A stretch of 64,000 nucleotides of DNA, taken from Mesorhabditis belari (Eukaryota; Nematoda; Chromadorea; Rhabditida; Rhabditidae). Positions 24,655 through 36,000 of the stretch are shown piece after piece. Within the stretch, counting starts at the first letter, position 1; each line of letters starts with the position of its first letter. Made by a program: the position numbers and the translations under genes. The DNA is taken from the NCBI GenBank assembly GCA_958450365.1, contig CAUEEP010000932.1, positions 1,359,501-1,423,500 of the forward strand, given 5' to 3'. The notes beneath the pieces are model-generated. The model made no database searches, was not told the DNA's origin, and saw only the letters and a program-made list of their open reading frames with translations.

Positions 24655-27600
24655 ATGGACGATCAACAACCGTCCACATCAAATGAGTCGCCGAAAACAT
24701 TTCGTAACTTGCCGACAAATGGAAATCGTTATATGGTGAGTTTAAAGAAGGAGTACGGGGCTGTACAATGCTGTACAAGGCTGTACGAGGCTGTACGGGA
24801 CTGTACGGGACTGTACCAGGCTGTACGAGGCTGTACGAGGCTGTACGAGGCTGTACCAGGCTGTACGGGACTGTACGGGACTGTACGGGACTGTACAATG
24901 CTGTACAATGCTGTACAATGCTGTACAATGCTGTACAATGCTGTACGATGCTACAGCTACAGCTACAGCTATAGCTACAGTACTATACTAAGTGTACTAT
25001 CCCACAGCTGTACTTAGTACATCCAACCTAACAAACCTTCGTTCAGGAAAACCCTCACTTCCATGAGACTGACCAAGGCACTCCACGAGGCACTGATTGC
25101 TTCTCTGAACATATCAAGATACTCAAGAGATGCCCATGGTAAGCTTGAGACCCAGCAAGAGCAAAAAGAGCAAGGAATCAACTCCGCGACAAAGCTAAAC
25201 CAAGCCAATTAGCTCCCCAACAAGTTCAACTCGATTTTTCTCGATTTCTTTCGCATTTCGAAAACTTTAGAATATCAGCTGTTTAGCTGGATGTCACACT
25301 ATAAGAATTTGAAAGAATAAAGATCAAAATCTCACTTTGAAAAGTTTAAACGAGATCAGCGCGATTTCTTCCGAATTTGAAGAGTTTTTACCAAAGATTT
25401 TGCTAGAATTGAGCTTTCTGGATGTCACACTATGCTAATTTTGATAAACTAAAGCTGAAAAGCTTAAGAACCGAAATGGCGCAGTGGTAGTGGTCGCGCT
25501 CTGCCGCTCAGAGGTCGCTGGTTCGACTCCCACCTCCGCCAACGACTTCCACCTTTTTTTGCTTCTTTTCAAATCTGAACAAATTTTAGCACTCTAACGT
25601 TCCGTGGGGCCGGGCCGGACTCAAACCGGCCACCTCTAGATCCAGAGCCGAGCGCGCTACCCACTGCACCATAGGTGCAAACTCTCAAAAACCATCTCTG
25701 ACTTTTAAAAACGGAAAAATTAAATCTTGTGACATCCAGCTTAGCCAAAAATTACTTTAAATTCTAAAAATCGGTTTGTTTTTAAAGGAAAATTCGACTG
25801 CTCTCGAAAATTTCCGAGAAGAGGTCAATTTTTCCGGATTTCGTTTGGATTTTGCCAATTTTACGAAAGAGCTTGTTTATCTGGATGTCACACTACAATA
25901 ATTTGAAAGAATAGAGATCAAAAGCTTAGTTTGAAATTTTAGAGATTAGGGTAGGGTTAGAGCTGGAGTTAGAGCTGGAGTTAGAGCTGGAGTTAGAGCT
26001 GGAGTTAGAGCTGGAGTTAGAGCTGGAGTTAGAGCCAGGGCCTAGAGCCGGGCTTGGAGTCAGGGCCTAGAGCCGGGCCTGAAGCCAGGGCCGAGAGCCA
26101 GCTACAACAGCTCCAACGCTACCGTACTCCTTCCAGGTATTGGGGCGATATCACGTGGTCAGAAGCTGAGTCGTTGCTTCTCCCGTGTCCAGAGGGAACA
26201 TATCTGTTGCGAGACTCGAGAAACGATTCCCACATTTTCACCGTTTCCTGGAGGAGTCGAGGTTTGTCAGATATCAAAAAAATTCTCTAGTTCTCTAGAT
26301 CTACCTCTAATCAACTGCTCAAGCCAAAATTATTCAAAAAAGCTTTTAGAAAAAGTGTTGCACAGCCGCAGTTTGCTTTATTGGAACGCAAAAAGCGGAC
26401 CGGACATCACAAAGATTTTGGAGAAAGCGATTCGGGTTGGATATTTGTTAGCTAGCTGTAGCTGGGTACTGTAGCTGGGTACTGTAGCTAGATTACTGTA
26501 GCTAGATAACTATTTTCTCCACTTTAGGAATCACAAAGCGGCGAGGCGAATCTTTTGATGCACCGTAGAGGAGAGGCTGACCAGGCCGAGCTGTGCACGT
26601 GAGTCTGGAAGTGTCGGTAGCTGGTTAGTAGCTGGTGACTGTAGCTGGCTAGTAGCTGGTTAGTAGCTGGTTACTGTAACTGGCTAGTAGCTGGTTACTG
26701 TAGCTGGCTAGTAGCTGGTTACTGTAGCTGGTTACTGTAGCTGGCTAGTAGCTGGTTACTGTAGCTGGCTACTGTAGCTGGCTAGTAGCTGGTTACTGTA
26801 GCTGGCTAGTAGCTGGCTAGTAGCTGGCTAGTAGCTGGCTAGTAGCTGGCTAGTAGCTGGCTAGTAGCTGGTTACTGTAGCTGGCTAGTAGCTGGTTACT
26901 GTAGCTGGCTAGTAGCTGGCTAGTAGCTGGTTACTGTAGCTGGTTACTGTAGCTGGTTACTGGGCTATTGTAGCTGGATTACTCTCTAACTAGTGCTCCG
27001 GGTAGATCTCTGGAGAATGCCATAGCTAAGCCGTTCAATGAGCAAGATGAATAGGAGAGCCATGATCACAATCACCTTTCAGAATCACAATGCCGTTGTC
27101 CCGTTTCGATCTTTTCCCACAATCGCTCTCCTATTTGTGTCGATTGGAGGTAAAACTTAGACCTAAAGATCCAAAGCAAAGCAGACCCAAAGCAGCTATA
27201 CTTTGCACATAGTACAGCATCGTATCTTTGCACAATGCTGAATAGACTTATCACGAAAATATAGGTCCTTTTTGCTGTTGGCAATTTGTTTTTCGTGTTT
27301 CTCTCAGCACCAACGCTTCTATTTTGACTAGTTTGACTATTATTTGATGCAGAATTGAATTGCGCATCGAATGACACCAAAATCAACTCAAAATCTAATA
27401 TCTACGCAAAGTTATGAGGCAAAAGGTTAAGCCCCGCTTATAATGGGCAGAGCTTAACCTTTTGCCTCATAACTTTGCGTAGATGTTAGGGTTTTAAGTT
27501 GATTTTGGTCTCATTCGATGCGCAATTCAATTCTGCATCAAATGATAGTCAAACTAGTCGAAATAGAAGCGTTGGCGCTGGCGCAAAAATAAGAAAAACC

Positions 27601-27923
27601 TTAAGCTGCCGACGGCGAAAGCTAATCGATAGATATTTTCGTTACAAGTCTACAGTTTGTACAGTACAGCACAGTCTGTACAGTACAGTGCACAGTACAT
27701 GTACAGTACAGTGTACAGTATCGTACTCTACAGTACTGTGCAACTCCAATTCCAACCTCATTTCCAGCTCCGTCTCACCCACGACGTCGTCTCATTATCG
27801 AGAGCTCGGCATGTGCCACCGCGAATTCTCGACTACCTACTTGAGCCGCGTTTCTTGGCTCCACCAATCGAGTATTGCGTCGAGCAAATCAAAAAGAGAT
27901 ATCGAGCTGAAATCGATCTTTAA
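24655..27923 (+). CDS. SOCS-family adaptor (SH2 domain + SOCS box), 6 exons, about 203 aa
   Basis: Suppressor-of-cytokine-signalling type protein: the SH2 domain binds phosphotyrosine and the SOCS box recruits an Elongin B/C-Cullin E3 ligase to the bound receptor. Exons in phase: 24655-24735, 26111-26261, 26350-26435, 26528-26598, 27083-27149, 27768-27923 (TAA). The SH2 starts at about residue 37 (YWGDITWSEAESLL) and carries YLLRDS, the FLVR-type motif with its phosphotyrosine-binding Arg. The SOCS/BC box is SLSYLCRLE followed by a terminal helix ending in ILDYL. The nearest vertebrate pattern is SOCS6/7, but the N-terminal extension is only about 36 residues, as in CIS/SOCS2. The acceptor at 26110 was chosen over the one at 26136 because only the former keeps phase. 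It starts 455 bp after MED23 on the same strand. The first intron (1.4 kb) holds tandem arrays and tRNA-like elements. Confidence 0.85.
24757..24955 (+). repeat. 10-bp array (GCTGTACGAG / GCTGTACAAT)
   Basis: About twenty copies at the start of the SOCS first intron. Confidence 0.95.
25470..25542 (+). repeat. tRNA-derived element in the SOCS gene first intron
   Basis: TGGCGCAGTGG (A box, 25477-25487) and GGTTCGACTCC (B box, 25520-25530) have near-tRNA spacing and an anticodon-arm-like CTCT/AGAG pairing. The acceptor and T stems pair poorly and position 33 is not T, so a functional tRNA is not called. Confidence 0.5.
25605..25680 (-). repeat. tRNA-derived element in the SOCS gene first intron, opposite strand
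   Basis: Minus strand: TGGTGCAGTGG (A box) and GGTTTGAGTCC (B box) with a perfect five-pair T stem (GCCGG/CCGGC). The acceptor stem does not pair. It lies 62 bp from the plus-strand tRNA-like element, in head-to-head style arrangement of A/B boxes. Confidence 0.5.
25940..26032 (+). repeat. 12-bp array (GGAGTTAGAGCT)
   Basis: Eight near-perfect copies upstream of SOCS exon 2. Confidence 0.9.
26605..26985 (+). repeat. TAGCTGG-TTACTG / TAGCTGGC array
   Basis: About 380 bp of 8- and 13-bp words in the SOCS fourth intron, the same word family as the dispersed TACTGTAG repeats. Confidence 0.95.
27230..27665. mobile_element. Large palindrome / foldback element in the last SOCS intron
   Basis: The arms meet near 27430-27450 (GAGGCAAAAGGTTAAG ... 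CTTAACCTTTTGCCTC) and stay complementary outward through CAAAGTTATGAG, GATGCAGAATTGAATTGCGC and CCAACGCTTCTATTTTGAC. No coding capacity of its own. Confidence 0.85.
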
Positions 27924-28142
27924 TCAATCTTTAATCAATCTTTAATCGATCTTTAATATGCATATCGAGCCGTTTACGAAATTCAGCCCGTTAACGAATC
28001 ATTCGTTAACGACTAGCCGATCGATTAAAGATCCGAACGACTAGCCGATTACGAATGAAATTTTTTTCGCTAGCCCTGTACAATTTTTAATCGCCTTCTG
28101 CGAACATGGCTCGTTTCAAATGAATTTTTAATTTCAAACTAT

Positions 28143-28556
28143 TGGGTTGGTGAATTGAAAACTGGAGACTCAAAAATGAAGGACTGGAGAGGTCCCAGTT
28201 TGAGCATTTGAGCATTTGAGCATTTTCTTCAAAAGAAACCCATTTTGGTGTCAATAGAAAAGTTGTAGAGAATCAAAAATTAGGCTTATAGCGAAATTTC
28301 CAAAAAGATACACTTAGTAGATTCGCTTAAAATTTGTTGTGAAATGCAAGTTTTGTGAAATTTTGTGAAAATTCGTAAATTTCGCATTTCTTGAAAGCCA
28401 GTTTTTCAATCGCACTGAAAATTTGGCTATAAGCTTCATTTTTGATTCTCTACAACTTACAACTTTCCCATTGACACCAAAATGGGTTTCTTTTGAAGAA
28501 AGTGCTCAAACTGTCACATCTGACAATAGCCTGCAGTTTTCAATTCGCCAACCCAA
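28143..28556. mobile_element. Foldback / MITE copy in the SOCS-GTPBP3 interval
   Basis: Ends TTGGGTTGGTGAATTG and CAATTCGCCAACCCAA, flanked by TA on both sides (likely TA target duplication). Same internal arms as 8097-8965 but with a shorter centre, so a second copy of the same family. Confidence 0.85.
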
Positions 28557-28704
28557 TATTTGTGCAAAACGCAAATCAGCAAACAAATCAGCAAACTAAT
28601 CACGACAAGTGAAATAAAATTTATAACATTTAACATGTAGAACATGTTGTTTATAATATAATAATGTTTATAACAAACAAAAGTTTGTTTGTTATAAACG
28701 TGTT

Positions 28705-28822
28705 ATGGCTAGCTGTTAATGGCTAGCTGTTAATGGCTAGCTGTTAATAGCTAGCCGTTAATAGCTAGCCGTTAATAGCTAGCCGTTAATAGCTAGCCGT
28801 TAATAGCTAGCCGTTAATAGCT
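28705..28822 (+). repeat. 13-bp array (GCTAGCCGTTAAT)
   Basis: About nine copies; flows directly into the 15-bp array that follows and shares the GTTAA core. Confidence 0.9.
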
Positions 28823-29367
28823 AACGGCTGATTCGTTAACGGCTGATTCGTTAACGGCTGATTCGTTAACGGCTGATTCGTTAACGGCTGATTCGTTAAC
28901 GGCTGATTCGTTAACGGCTGATTCGTTAACGGCTGATTCGTTAACGGCTGATTCGTTAACGGCTGATTCGTTAACGGCTGATTCGTTAACGGCTGATTCG
29001 TTAACGGCTGATTCGTTAACGGCTGATTCGTTAACGGCTGATTCGTTAACGGCTGATTCGTTAACGGCTGATTCGTTAACGGCTGATTCGTTAACGGCTG
29101 ATTCGTTAACGGCTGATTCGTTAACGGCTGATTCGTTAACGGCTGATTCGTTAACGGCTGATTCGTTAACGGCTGATTCGTTAACGGCTGATTCGTTAAC
29201 GGCTGATTCGTTAACGGCTGATTCGTTAACGGCTGATTCGTTAACGGCTGATTCGTTAACGGCTGATTCGTTAACGGCTGATTCGTTAACGGCTGATTCG
29301 TTAACGGCTGATTCGTTAACGGCTGATTCGTTAACGGCTGATTCGTTAACGGCTGATTCGTTAACGG
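28823..29367 (+). repeat. Perfect 15-bp satellite (ACGGCTGATTCGTTA), about 36 copies
   Basis: Copies are identical base for base over about 540 bp, unlike the degenerate arrays to the left. The unit is divisible by 3 and stop-free on the minus strand (VNESA repeated), so it produces a long open frame. No splice or start context makes it a credible gene. Confidence 0.95.
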
Positions 29368-30042
29368 AATTTCCTAAACGGCTACCGCATGCGAAAAGAG
29401 AAAAAAAGAAAAAAGTGCACTGCAACCATTGTAGACGTGCGTCTTTTTGCATAGTGAGCTCCAGCTTGCAGCGTGGTGCCGATTTCATTGCCCATTTCAT
29501 AGTTGCAATACGCGATAGCCTTCCAAACCGTTTTTTTTCCAATCCTTTTCTTCGAATCTGTTCCTTAAACCACAAAACTCAAAACTTTTTCTCAAAACTA
29601 CTATTTTCGCTTTCGCTTTTCGTGTTGTGCGTGCCAAAATTGTCTAATTGTTTAATAGAAATGCCAAAATTTCATTTTGTTCTGCCAAAATTGCATTCAA
29701 ACGTCGAATTTCTTTTTTTTTCTGCCAAAAACGTCTTTCCTTGTCTCCTTGTCATATCAAAACCAAAAAATTTCTTCAATTCTGTGAGAAAAATTGAAAA
29801 ATGATGCCAAAAATTGAAAAATTATGCCAAAAATGAAAAATTATGCAAAAAAATAAATATTTTCCCTTAAAATGACGCTTGCAAAACAAGAAAAAGATAT
29901 ATAAAAATGTTGAAATTTATTTTGAAAACGAAATCAAAGATTTGATTGTGAATTTTCGAAATTCTTTCCCTTTTTCTCGTCGTTTTCTCTCATTTTCTCA
30001 TTTTTCCCCGTTCAATTACGCGATTTTCCTCGAAATTTCCCA
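29368..30042 (+). other. Gene-free stretch upstream of GTPBP3
   Basis: AT-rich DNA with a short GCCAAAATTG-type repeat near 29630-29840. It probably contains the GTPBP3 promoter; no TATA-like element was identified with confidence. Confidence 0.4.
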
Positions 30043-30052
30043 CTTTTCAGCA
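30043..30052 (+). promoter_or_regulatory. Splice-leader or cis acceptor just upstream of the GTPBP3 ATG
   Basis: A pyrimidine-rich CTTTTCAG stretch ends 2 nt before the ATG. This spacing is typical of nematode trans-splice acceptors. It could instead be the 3' splice site of an unrecognised leader-peptide exon. Confidence 0.5.
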
Positions 30053-33000
30053 ATGTCAACGATTTTCGCGTTGAGCTCCGGCGCGCTTCCGTCAGCCATA
30101 GCTATTGTTCGACTTTCTGGTAGGGAATTTTTGCGATTAGCTTTACAATCGAAATAGCTTTAGAAAGCTTTCGATTAGCTTTAGAAATGTTTCAAAGGTA
30201 TTTTATCGCTAGATTTCCTTAGATTAACCTAAAAAAAGCTATGGCTGAACGGTTTTAAGCAAAAGTTTAGCTTAAAGAGAAAGCTTTTAGCTTAAAGAAA
30301 ACGCTGTTTAACTTAAAGAGAACGCTTTTAGCTTAAAGAGAAAGCTTTTTAGCTTAAAGAGAGCGCTGTTTAGCTTAAAAAGAAAGCTTTTAGCTTAAAG
30401 AGAACCCTGTTTAGCTTAAAAAGAAAGCTTTTAGCTTAAAGAAAACGCTGTTTAACTTAAAGAGAACGCTTTTAGCTTAAAGAGAAACCTTTTTGGCTTT
30501 AAACAAAAGCTTTTTTGGCTTAGAAACGCATTTTAGCTTAAAGAGAACGCTGTTTAGCTTGAAAAGAAAGCTTTTAGCTTAAAGAGAGCGCTTTTTAGCT
30601 TAAAGAGAAAGCTTTTAGCTTAAAGAGAACGCTGTTTAGCTTAAAAGAGAACGCTTTTAGCTTAAAGAAAACGCATTTTAGCTTCAAACAAAAGCTTTTT
30701 TGGCTTAGAAACGCATTTTAGGTTAAAAAGAAAGCTTTTAGCTTAAAGAAAACGCTTTTCAGCTTTAAACAAAAGCTTAAAAACGCAATTTAGCTTCAAA
30801 AGAAAGCTTTTTAGCTAGAAAAACGCTTTTTAGCTTAAAGAGAAAGCTTTTAGCTTAAAGAAAACGCTGTTTAGCTTAAAAAGAAAGCTTTTAGCTTTTA
30901 AAAAACACTCTTTTGCTTAAAGAGAAAGCTTTTTTGACTTAAAAACGCGTTTTAGCTTTAAACAAAAGCTTTTTAGCTTAAAGAAAACGCTTTTTAGCTT
31001 AAAAAACGTAAAAACAAGTTTTCCTTGCTTTTAAAAGTTCAGCATCAAGTCAAGAACGAAATTTTCCACAAAGAGAATCACTAAAAAGCCATTTTCCTAT
31101 CATAAAAGTTGCACTAAAAGAGGCTATAGTACGAAAAATTTAGCAGTGCTTGCGTACTTTAAGCTGTAAATCGTACTTTCACCTGTAATTTGAACGTTTT
31201 TTCGTTTTAAAGCAAGAAAAATGAGGCAATAACAGAATTTGGCGCTTTGCAACGCTAAAGAAACCCTTTTCCTATAGTAATTTTGAGTTTTTCTGATACA
31301 TAAAGTTGTAAATAGTTTACTTTACGTATCTTAAAAAGTTCTTAAATTTTTTTTTCTTAAAAAGTACTGTGATGTTCATAGTTTCCTTTTGTAAACCTTC
31401 AAGTTTAGGTCCGAAGAGTGGCGAGGTGTTGCGCGTGATGTCAAGACGGCGAAACGGAGTGCTCGATCCGCGGAAAATGTTCTACACGCGACTCCACGAT
31501 CACGACGAAACGCTCATCGACACAGCGATGGCCGTTTATTTGCCCGGTTCGTTTGAGAGCTGTTTTTTTGATTTGAGTAACCCGTAAAGTGTATCGTATT
31601 AACCTTTAGCTTATGCTTTTTGCTTAGAAGAACAGGCTTTAGCCTTTTGCTTTAACTTATGCTTAGAAGAACAGGCTTTAGCTTTTTGCTTTAGCTTATG
31701 CTTAGAAGAACAGGCTTTTTAGGACCTTTTTGGATCAAGTATGCAAAAATTTGAGCACTGCAACTGGATCTTTTGCGCAACTCACCATAACTTTCTTCTA
31801 AGTGGTCTAGTCTTTATGATTTTGGTGTTATTTTGTTGCACGTCTTGAGATCTACAAAATGACACCAAAACCATAAAAGATTCCCCACTTAGAAGAAAGT
31901 TATGGCGAGTTGCGCAAATGACCTTGTTGCGCAAATAAAATGGCGGAAATTAGCCTACCTCCAGGGTGTCTCAAAATTATCCAGACAACTTTTTGGAAAA
32001 GTAGTTGTCGTATGCTTAATTTCAAAGTGTCAAGTGTTAGATAGAGAATTGTCGAGCTTAATCTTGGCTAAAAGTTATCCGGATAATTTTGAGACACCCT
32101 GGGCTAATTTCCGCAACTCACCATAACTTTCTTGTCATTAAGCCAATCTTTATGTTTTCGGTTTCATTTTGTAGATCTCAATAAGTGCAACAAAATAACA
32201 CCAGAATCATAAAGATTGGCTTAATGACAAGAAAGTTATGACGAGTTGCGCAAAAAATTTGGCGTAAAGTAACCATCACCATCTGGTTTTGCCAGATTTT
32301 TAAGCCAATTTCCTAGCGTTCAAAAGGCTCAATCCTGCGTAGATAGCATTGGAAAGCTTCCTGGTTAAATAAATCCTAAAATTTAGAGATATGTATAAAT
32401 TTATAGGTGCGATAATCTTTTCTTTTTAGGCCCCTCAACGTTCACCGGTGAAGACACGGCCGAATTATTCGTGCACGGAAGCCGCGCCGTTGTCAACACC
32501 CTCGCCCGCTCACTTTCCCAATTTGATGGGGTTCGACACGCAAAAAGGGGCGAATTCTCGAAAAGGTATGGTGTTAGCAAAGAGTAAGCCATATTAATAC
32601 ATAGTACTCAACCCAATAGTACTTTACAACACTCATAGTCAGACACCTGAATACTTATCTTAACAAAGCCCATTATCGATACCTAGGTTTATTCCTGAGT
32701 AATAGTGAATTCTAAGCACCCAAGGCTCTTCAGAGACCGGTATATGAAGCTTATAGTTGTCCAGCTTATAAATCCAGGCTTGGCTTTACAGTACAGTATG
32801 GTCTAGAGCTAGTACTAGGCCCGTACTGTATACGATAATCCAATATCTAGACAAAAATCTGCTCAATTTTGGGGATTTCTTGATTGCCAAATGTCTTTTT
32901 GATATTAATCCACAAATTTAGAGCCTTCTACAACGGGAAAATGGATCTGGCGGCCGCGCGGGGGCTTCGCGATCTCATTCACGCCGAAACGGATCGACAA

Positions 33001-36000
33001 CGGAGGTACCTTTGAGCTAAATAATGAGAAGCCTATGCAAAATGTAGAATTCCTAAGCTAATCATCGATTTTGATGATACCCTGATGGATAGCAGTGCTC
33101 TGGAGGCACTACTCAGCCTATTCTTGAGCTTGAATTAGTAAATGGCCTACCCTAGCTTAAAGAGCAAAGTTAACATTGGCTTATTAGTCATTTCGATAAG
33201 ATTATTTGTTAAATAAGATCTACATTTGATAAATTATGTTTTAGAGTCGCTCAAAAGCAGATGGACGCCGGGCCAGCGGTTCGTCAACTACGCGAGGATT
33301 TGGTGGAAGCGGTTGGCCGGGCCACATTGTTAATCGATTTCGGAGAGCACGTCGATTGCACGCTCGACGAAGTGAAGTAAGTTAGTTTGATTAGGTGAAC
33401 AATATATATGTTCGGCTTGTTTCTATGAACTGCATTAGTTTCTAGGGACTAGTGAGTTTATTGTGATCTTCCAAAGAAATTTTGGTTTGAGGCATTTTGG
33501 GTTGTTTAAAAGCGAGGCCAGTATTGTCAAAAGAATTCTCTCGAAGAAAAAAATTTCTAGCTGTACTACGCGCTTTCTTTACCCAGCAAGCTACCTAAAA
33601 CCCACTTCTGATAAACAAAATTTTCCATTTTAGTCCATTTTAGCAAATTTAGTCCTTAAAGCTAGTAGTCTACTCTTTTGGCCGATTCTGCGATGCTTTT
33701 CTGGTTTCCTGACCTGGTTTGTCCTGGAAATTTTCGATTAGCCAATCTTGATGTTAATGAGAAAACTTGATTGGTATTAGAGCTCTTATCTTGATCTTTT
33801 TAGAGTCCAATCCCTTGCCATTCTCGAGAAACTCCGCAAAATGGTCTCTTCGTCGAGAAGCGCCGAAATCGTGCACCGTGGCTTGCGCATCGTGTTGGTT
33901 GGCCGGCCGAACACCGGGAAGAGCAGTTTGATGAATCGATTGGGTACGATTTTAAGCTGCAAAGCACTAAAGAAGTACCGTAAATATTCTAATGGAAGAG
34001 CCCTCTGTAGGAGCGTCGGGTAGTCTAAGTTTACTCCCCAAACAAACGCTCATATCTCGCTCAAAAAAGCTGATTTTTGCCACTTTTCAAGCCTCGATTA
34101 TTCACTGCACTTTTACTCTTTTACAGCCCATTATGGCCCATCAGAGAAGCTCTAGCTCGTTAAGATGTTGTCTTTTATCGTGAAAATCAGTCAAACAGTT
34201 GAACCTTGATATAATCATGCCGAGCTCACTAGAAATCATTGTAGAAATCCATTTAGGTTTTATTTAACTTTAACGTACAATTTGAAGTTATTGGGTTACT
34301 AAAAAATATCCATTTACGTAAATGTAGCGATATTTTACCGTTTAAAATGTTAACTTAACGATTTTATATTCGAATTTTAGTTAAAACTTCAACTTCTTTG
34401 TTTTTTTAGTGCAACGAGATGTGGCGATCGTTTCGGAAACAGCTGGTACAACAAGGGATAGCATTGAGGTGAGGGTTTTTTGTGCAACAATGGTTTTTAA
34501 ATGTGTTAGGCGATCAGTCTCTTAACTTTCCCATTTCCAGGTTCGCCTCGTGCTCAACGGGATCCCGACCACACTGACCGACACGGCAGGCCTTCGCGAA
34601 ACGGATTGCACTGTCGAAAGAGAAGGGGTTGCAAGAGCGAAAAAGAGGTGACTGACTTGATAAAGTTTCCTTTAAAATTTCCAAATCTTCTACTGCCGTA
34701 AATAGAGCGCCATACCCGTAATGACTAGTCTAGTCTAACTTTGAACATCCTGTTCTCCGCGCTGCTTTATGCTACAGTGTGCGCTTGGGTGTTAAAGGAT
34801 AGCTCTTGTAATCTAGTATTTTTTTGGTACCAAAAGTGTAGTTGGGGAAAATCTAGAGGCTGAGAAAAAATGATTTTGCAAAAGGAACACTACGCGACTC
34901 TACCCTACTCTACGAGGCGTTCTATTAGAATATTTTTACAATAGCAATACAAATTTCATCACTTGTTAAGCAGCGCACATAACTACCTAAAAAGTTGAAC
35001 TAGGGTTTAAGTTTTATCAAGTATCATTTATAGCTGCTTTATTGCGCTTAAACCAATGGGAATTGCTTTCTTTTTTAGAATTGAAGAAGCCGACATTGCG
35101 CTGGCCATTTTCGATGCGAGGAGACCAGAAGAAGTAAGATTTTGCTAGTTTATCTGGTGCTCAATGAAGCTGGGAAACTGAAGTATAATACTTTGGCTAA
35201 TGCGGTTCGTTTTCCCCAGCTTCATCGTAATTAGAAAAGGTTGCGAGCTGGGCTGTTTCTAGCACAGATTTCCAGTGTAAACCAGGCCGCAAATCGTTTT
35301 GGCTCCGTTTAAAATGCTCAAAAAGAAAATACAAAACTTTGAAGAGCTGTTTTTGCAGAAATTTTTGACTTTAGATCGATTTTTTTGCTTGCTTTGTCAT
35401 TGCTGAAGATCAGTTCTTGCTGATTTTCTTACCGGTCTGGCAGTAGATTTCCAAGCTTTACGCAGGCTTTTTGAAAGTGTAAACCAAGAGTTGGATAGCT
35501 CTAATAACCGAATTTTTAAGGCCAACGTGTAATTCCTTTTCTTCCAGCTCGCCGAGATCATCGCCGAGATCGAGAGCGTCGATAAAACGTTGTGCATCGT
35601 CCCTGTGGCCAACAAGTGCGATCTGCTGGAGGGGAAAACGGTTTGTTTGCAATTACAAGTGATAAAAAGTTGAGCCAGTACCCTTAGTATGTCTAATATC
35701 TATCATTTTAGCCCTCATCCTCCGCCCAAACCGTACAAAACGTGCCCGTGCCCACCTCGGCCATCACCACCGATGGAATCGACGCGTTGCGAGCGAAATT
35801 GGAGAGGTTTGCTTTGAGAAACTCTTGAAATCCCAACTTTTTCATATTTCTTGCAAGTTACTAAAACTAATTTAACTTCATAAGCTATATAAAGGGGTTT
35901 AAAGTTTGAGAAATTGACTCGAAAGCGCATTAATCCATTTTTCAATGTTCCTTGCTTAGTTTTCAACGATTAAAGACTTTTTTTTTTAACCTATTCCACA

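Noticed and set aside
24602..25017. Open frames rich in CTRLYEAV or YSLVQPRT
   Set aside because: 10-bp GCTGTACGAG array within the SOCS first intron; only 24655-24735 is coding.
25470..25680. Functional tRNA genes
   Set aside because: A and B boxes are good, but acceptor stems do not pair and the anticodon loop is irregular, so only tRNA-derived elements are called.
28814..29575. 253-codon minus-strand open frame encoding repeated VNESA
   Set aside because: Entirely a product of a 15-bp satellite whose length is a multiple of three and lacks stops; the N-terminal part is unremarkable intergenic sequence with no splice or family support.
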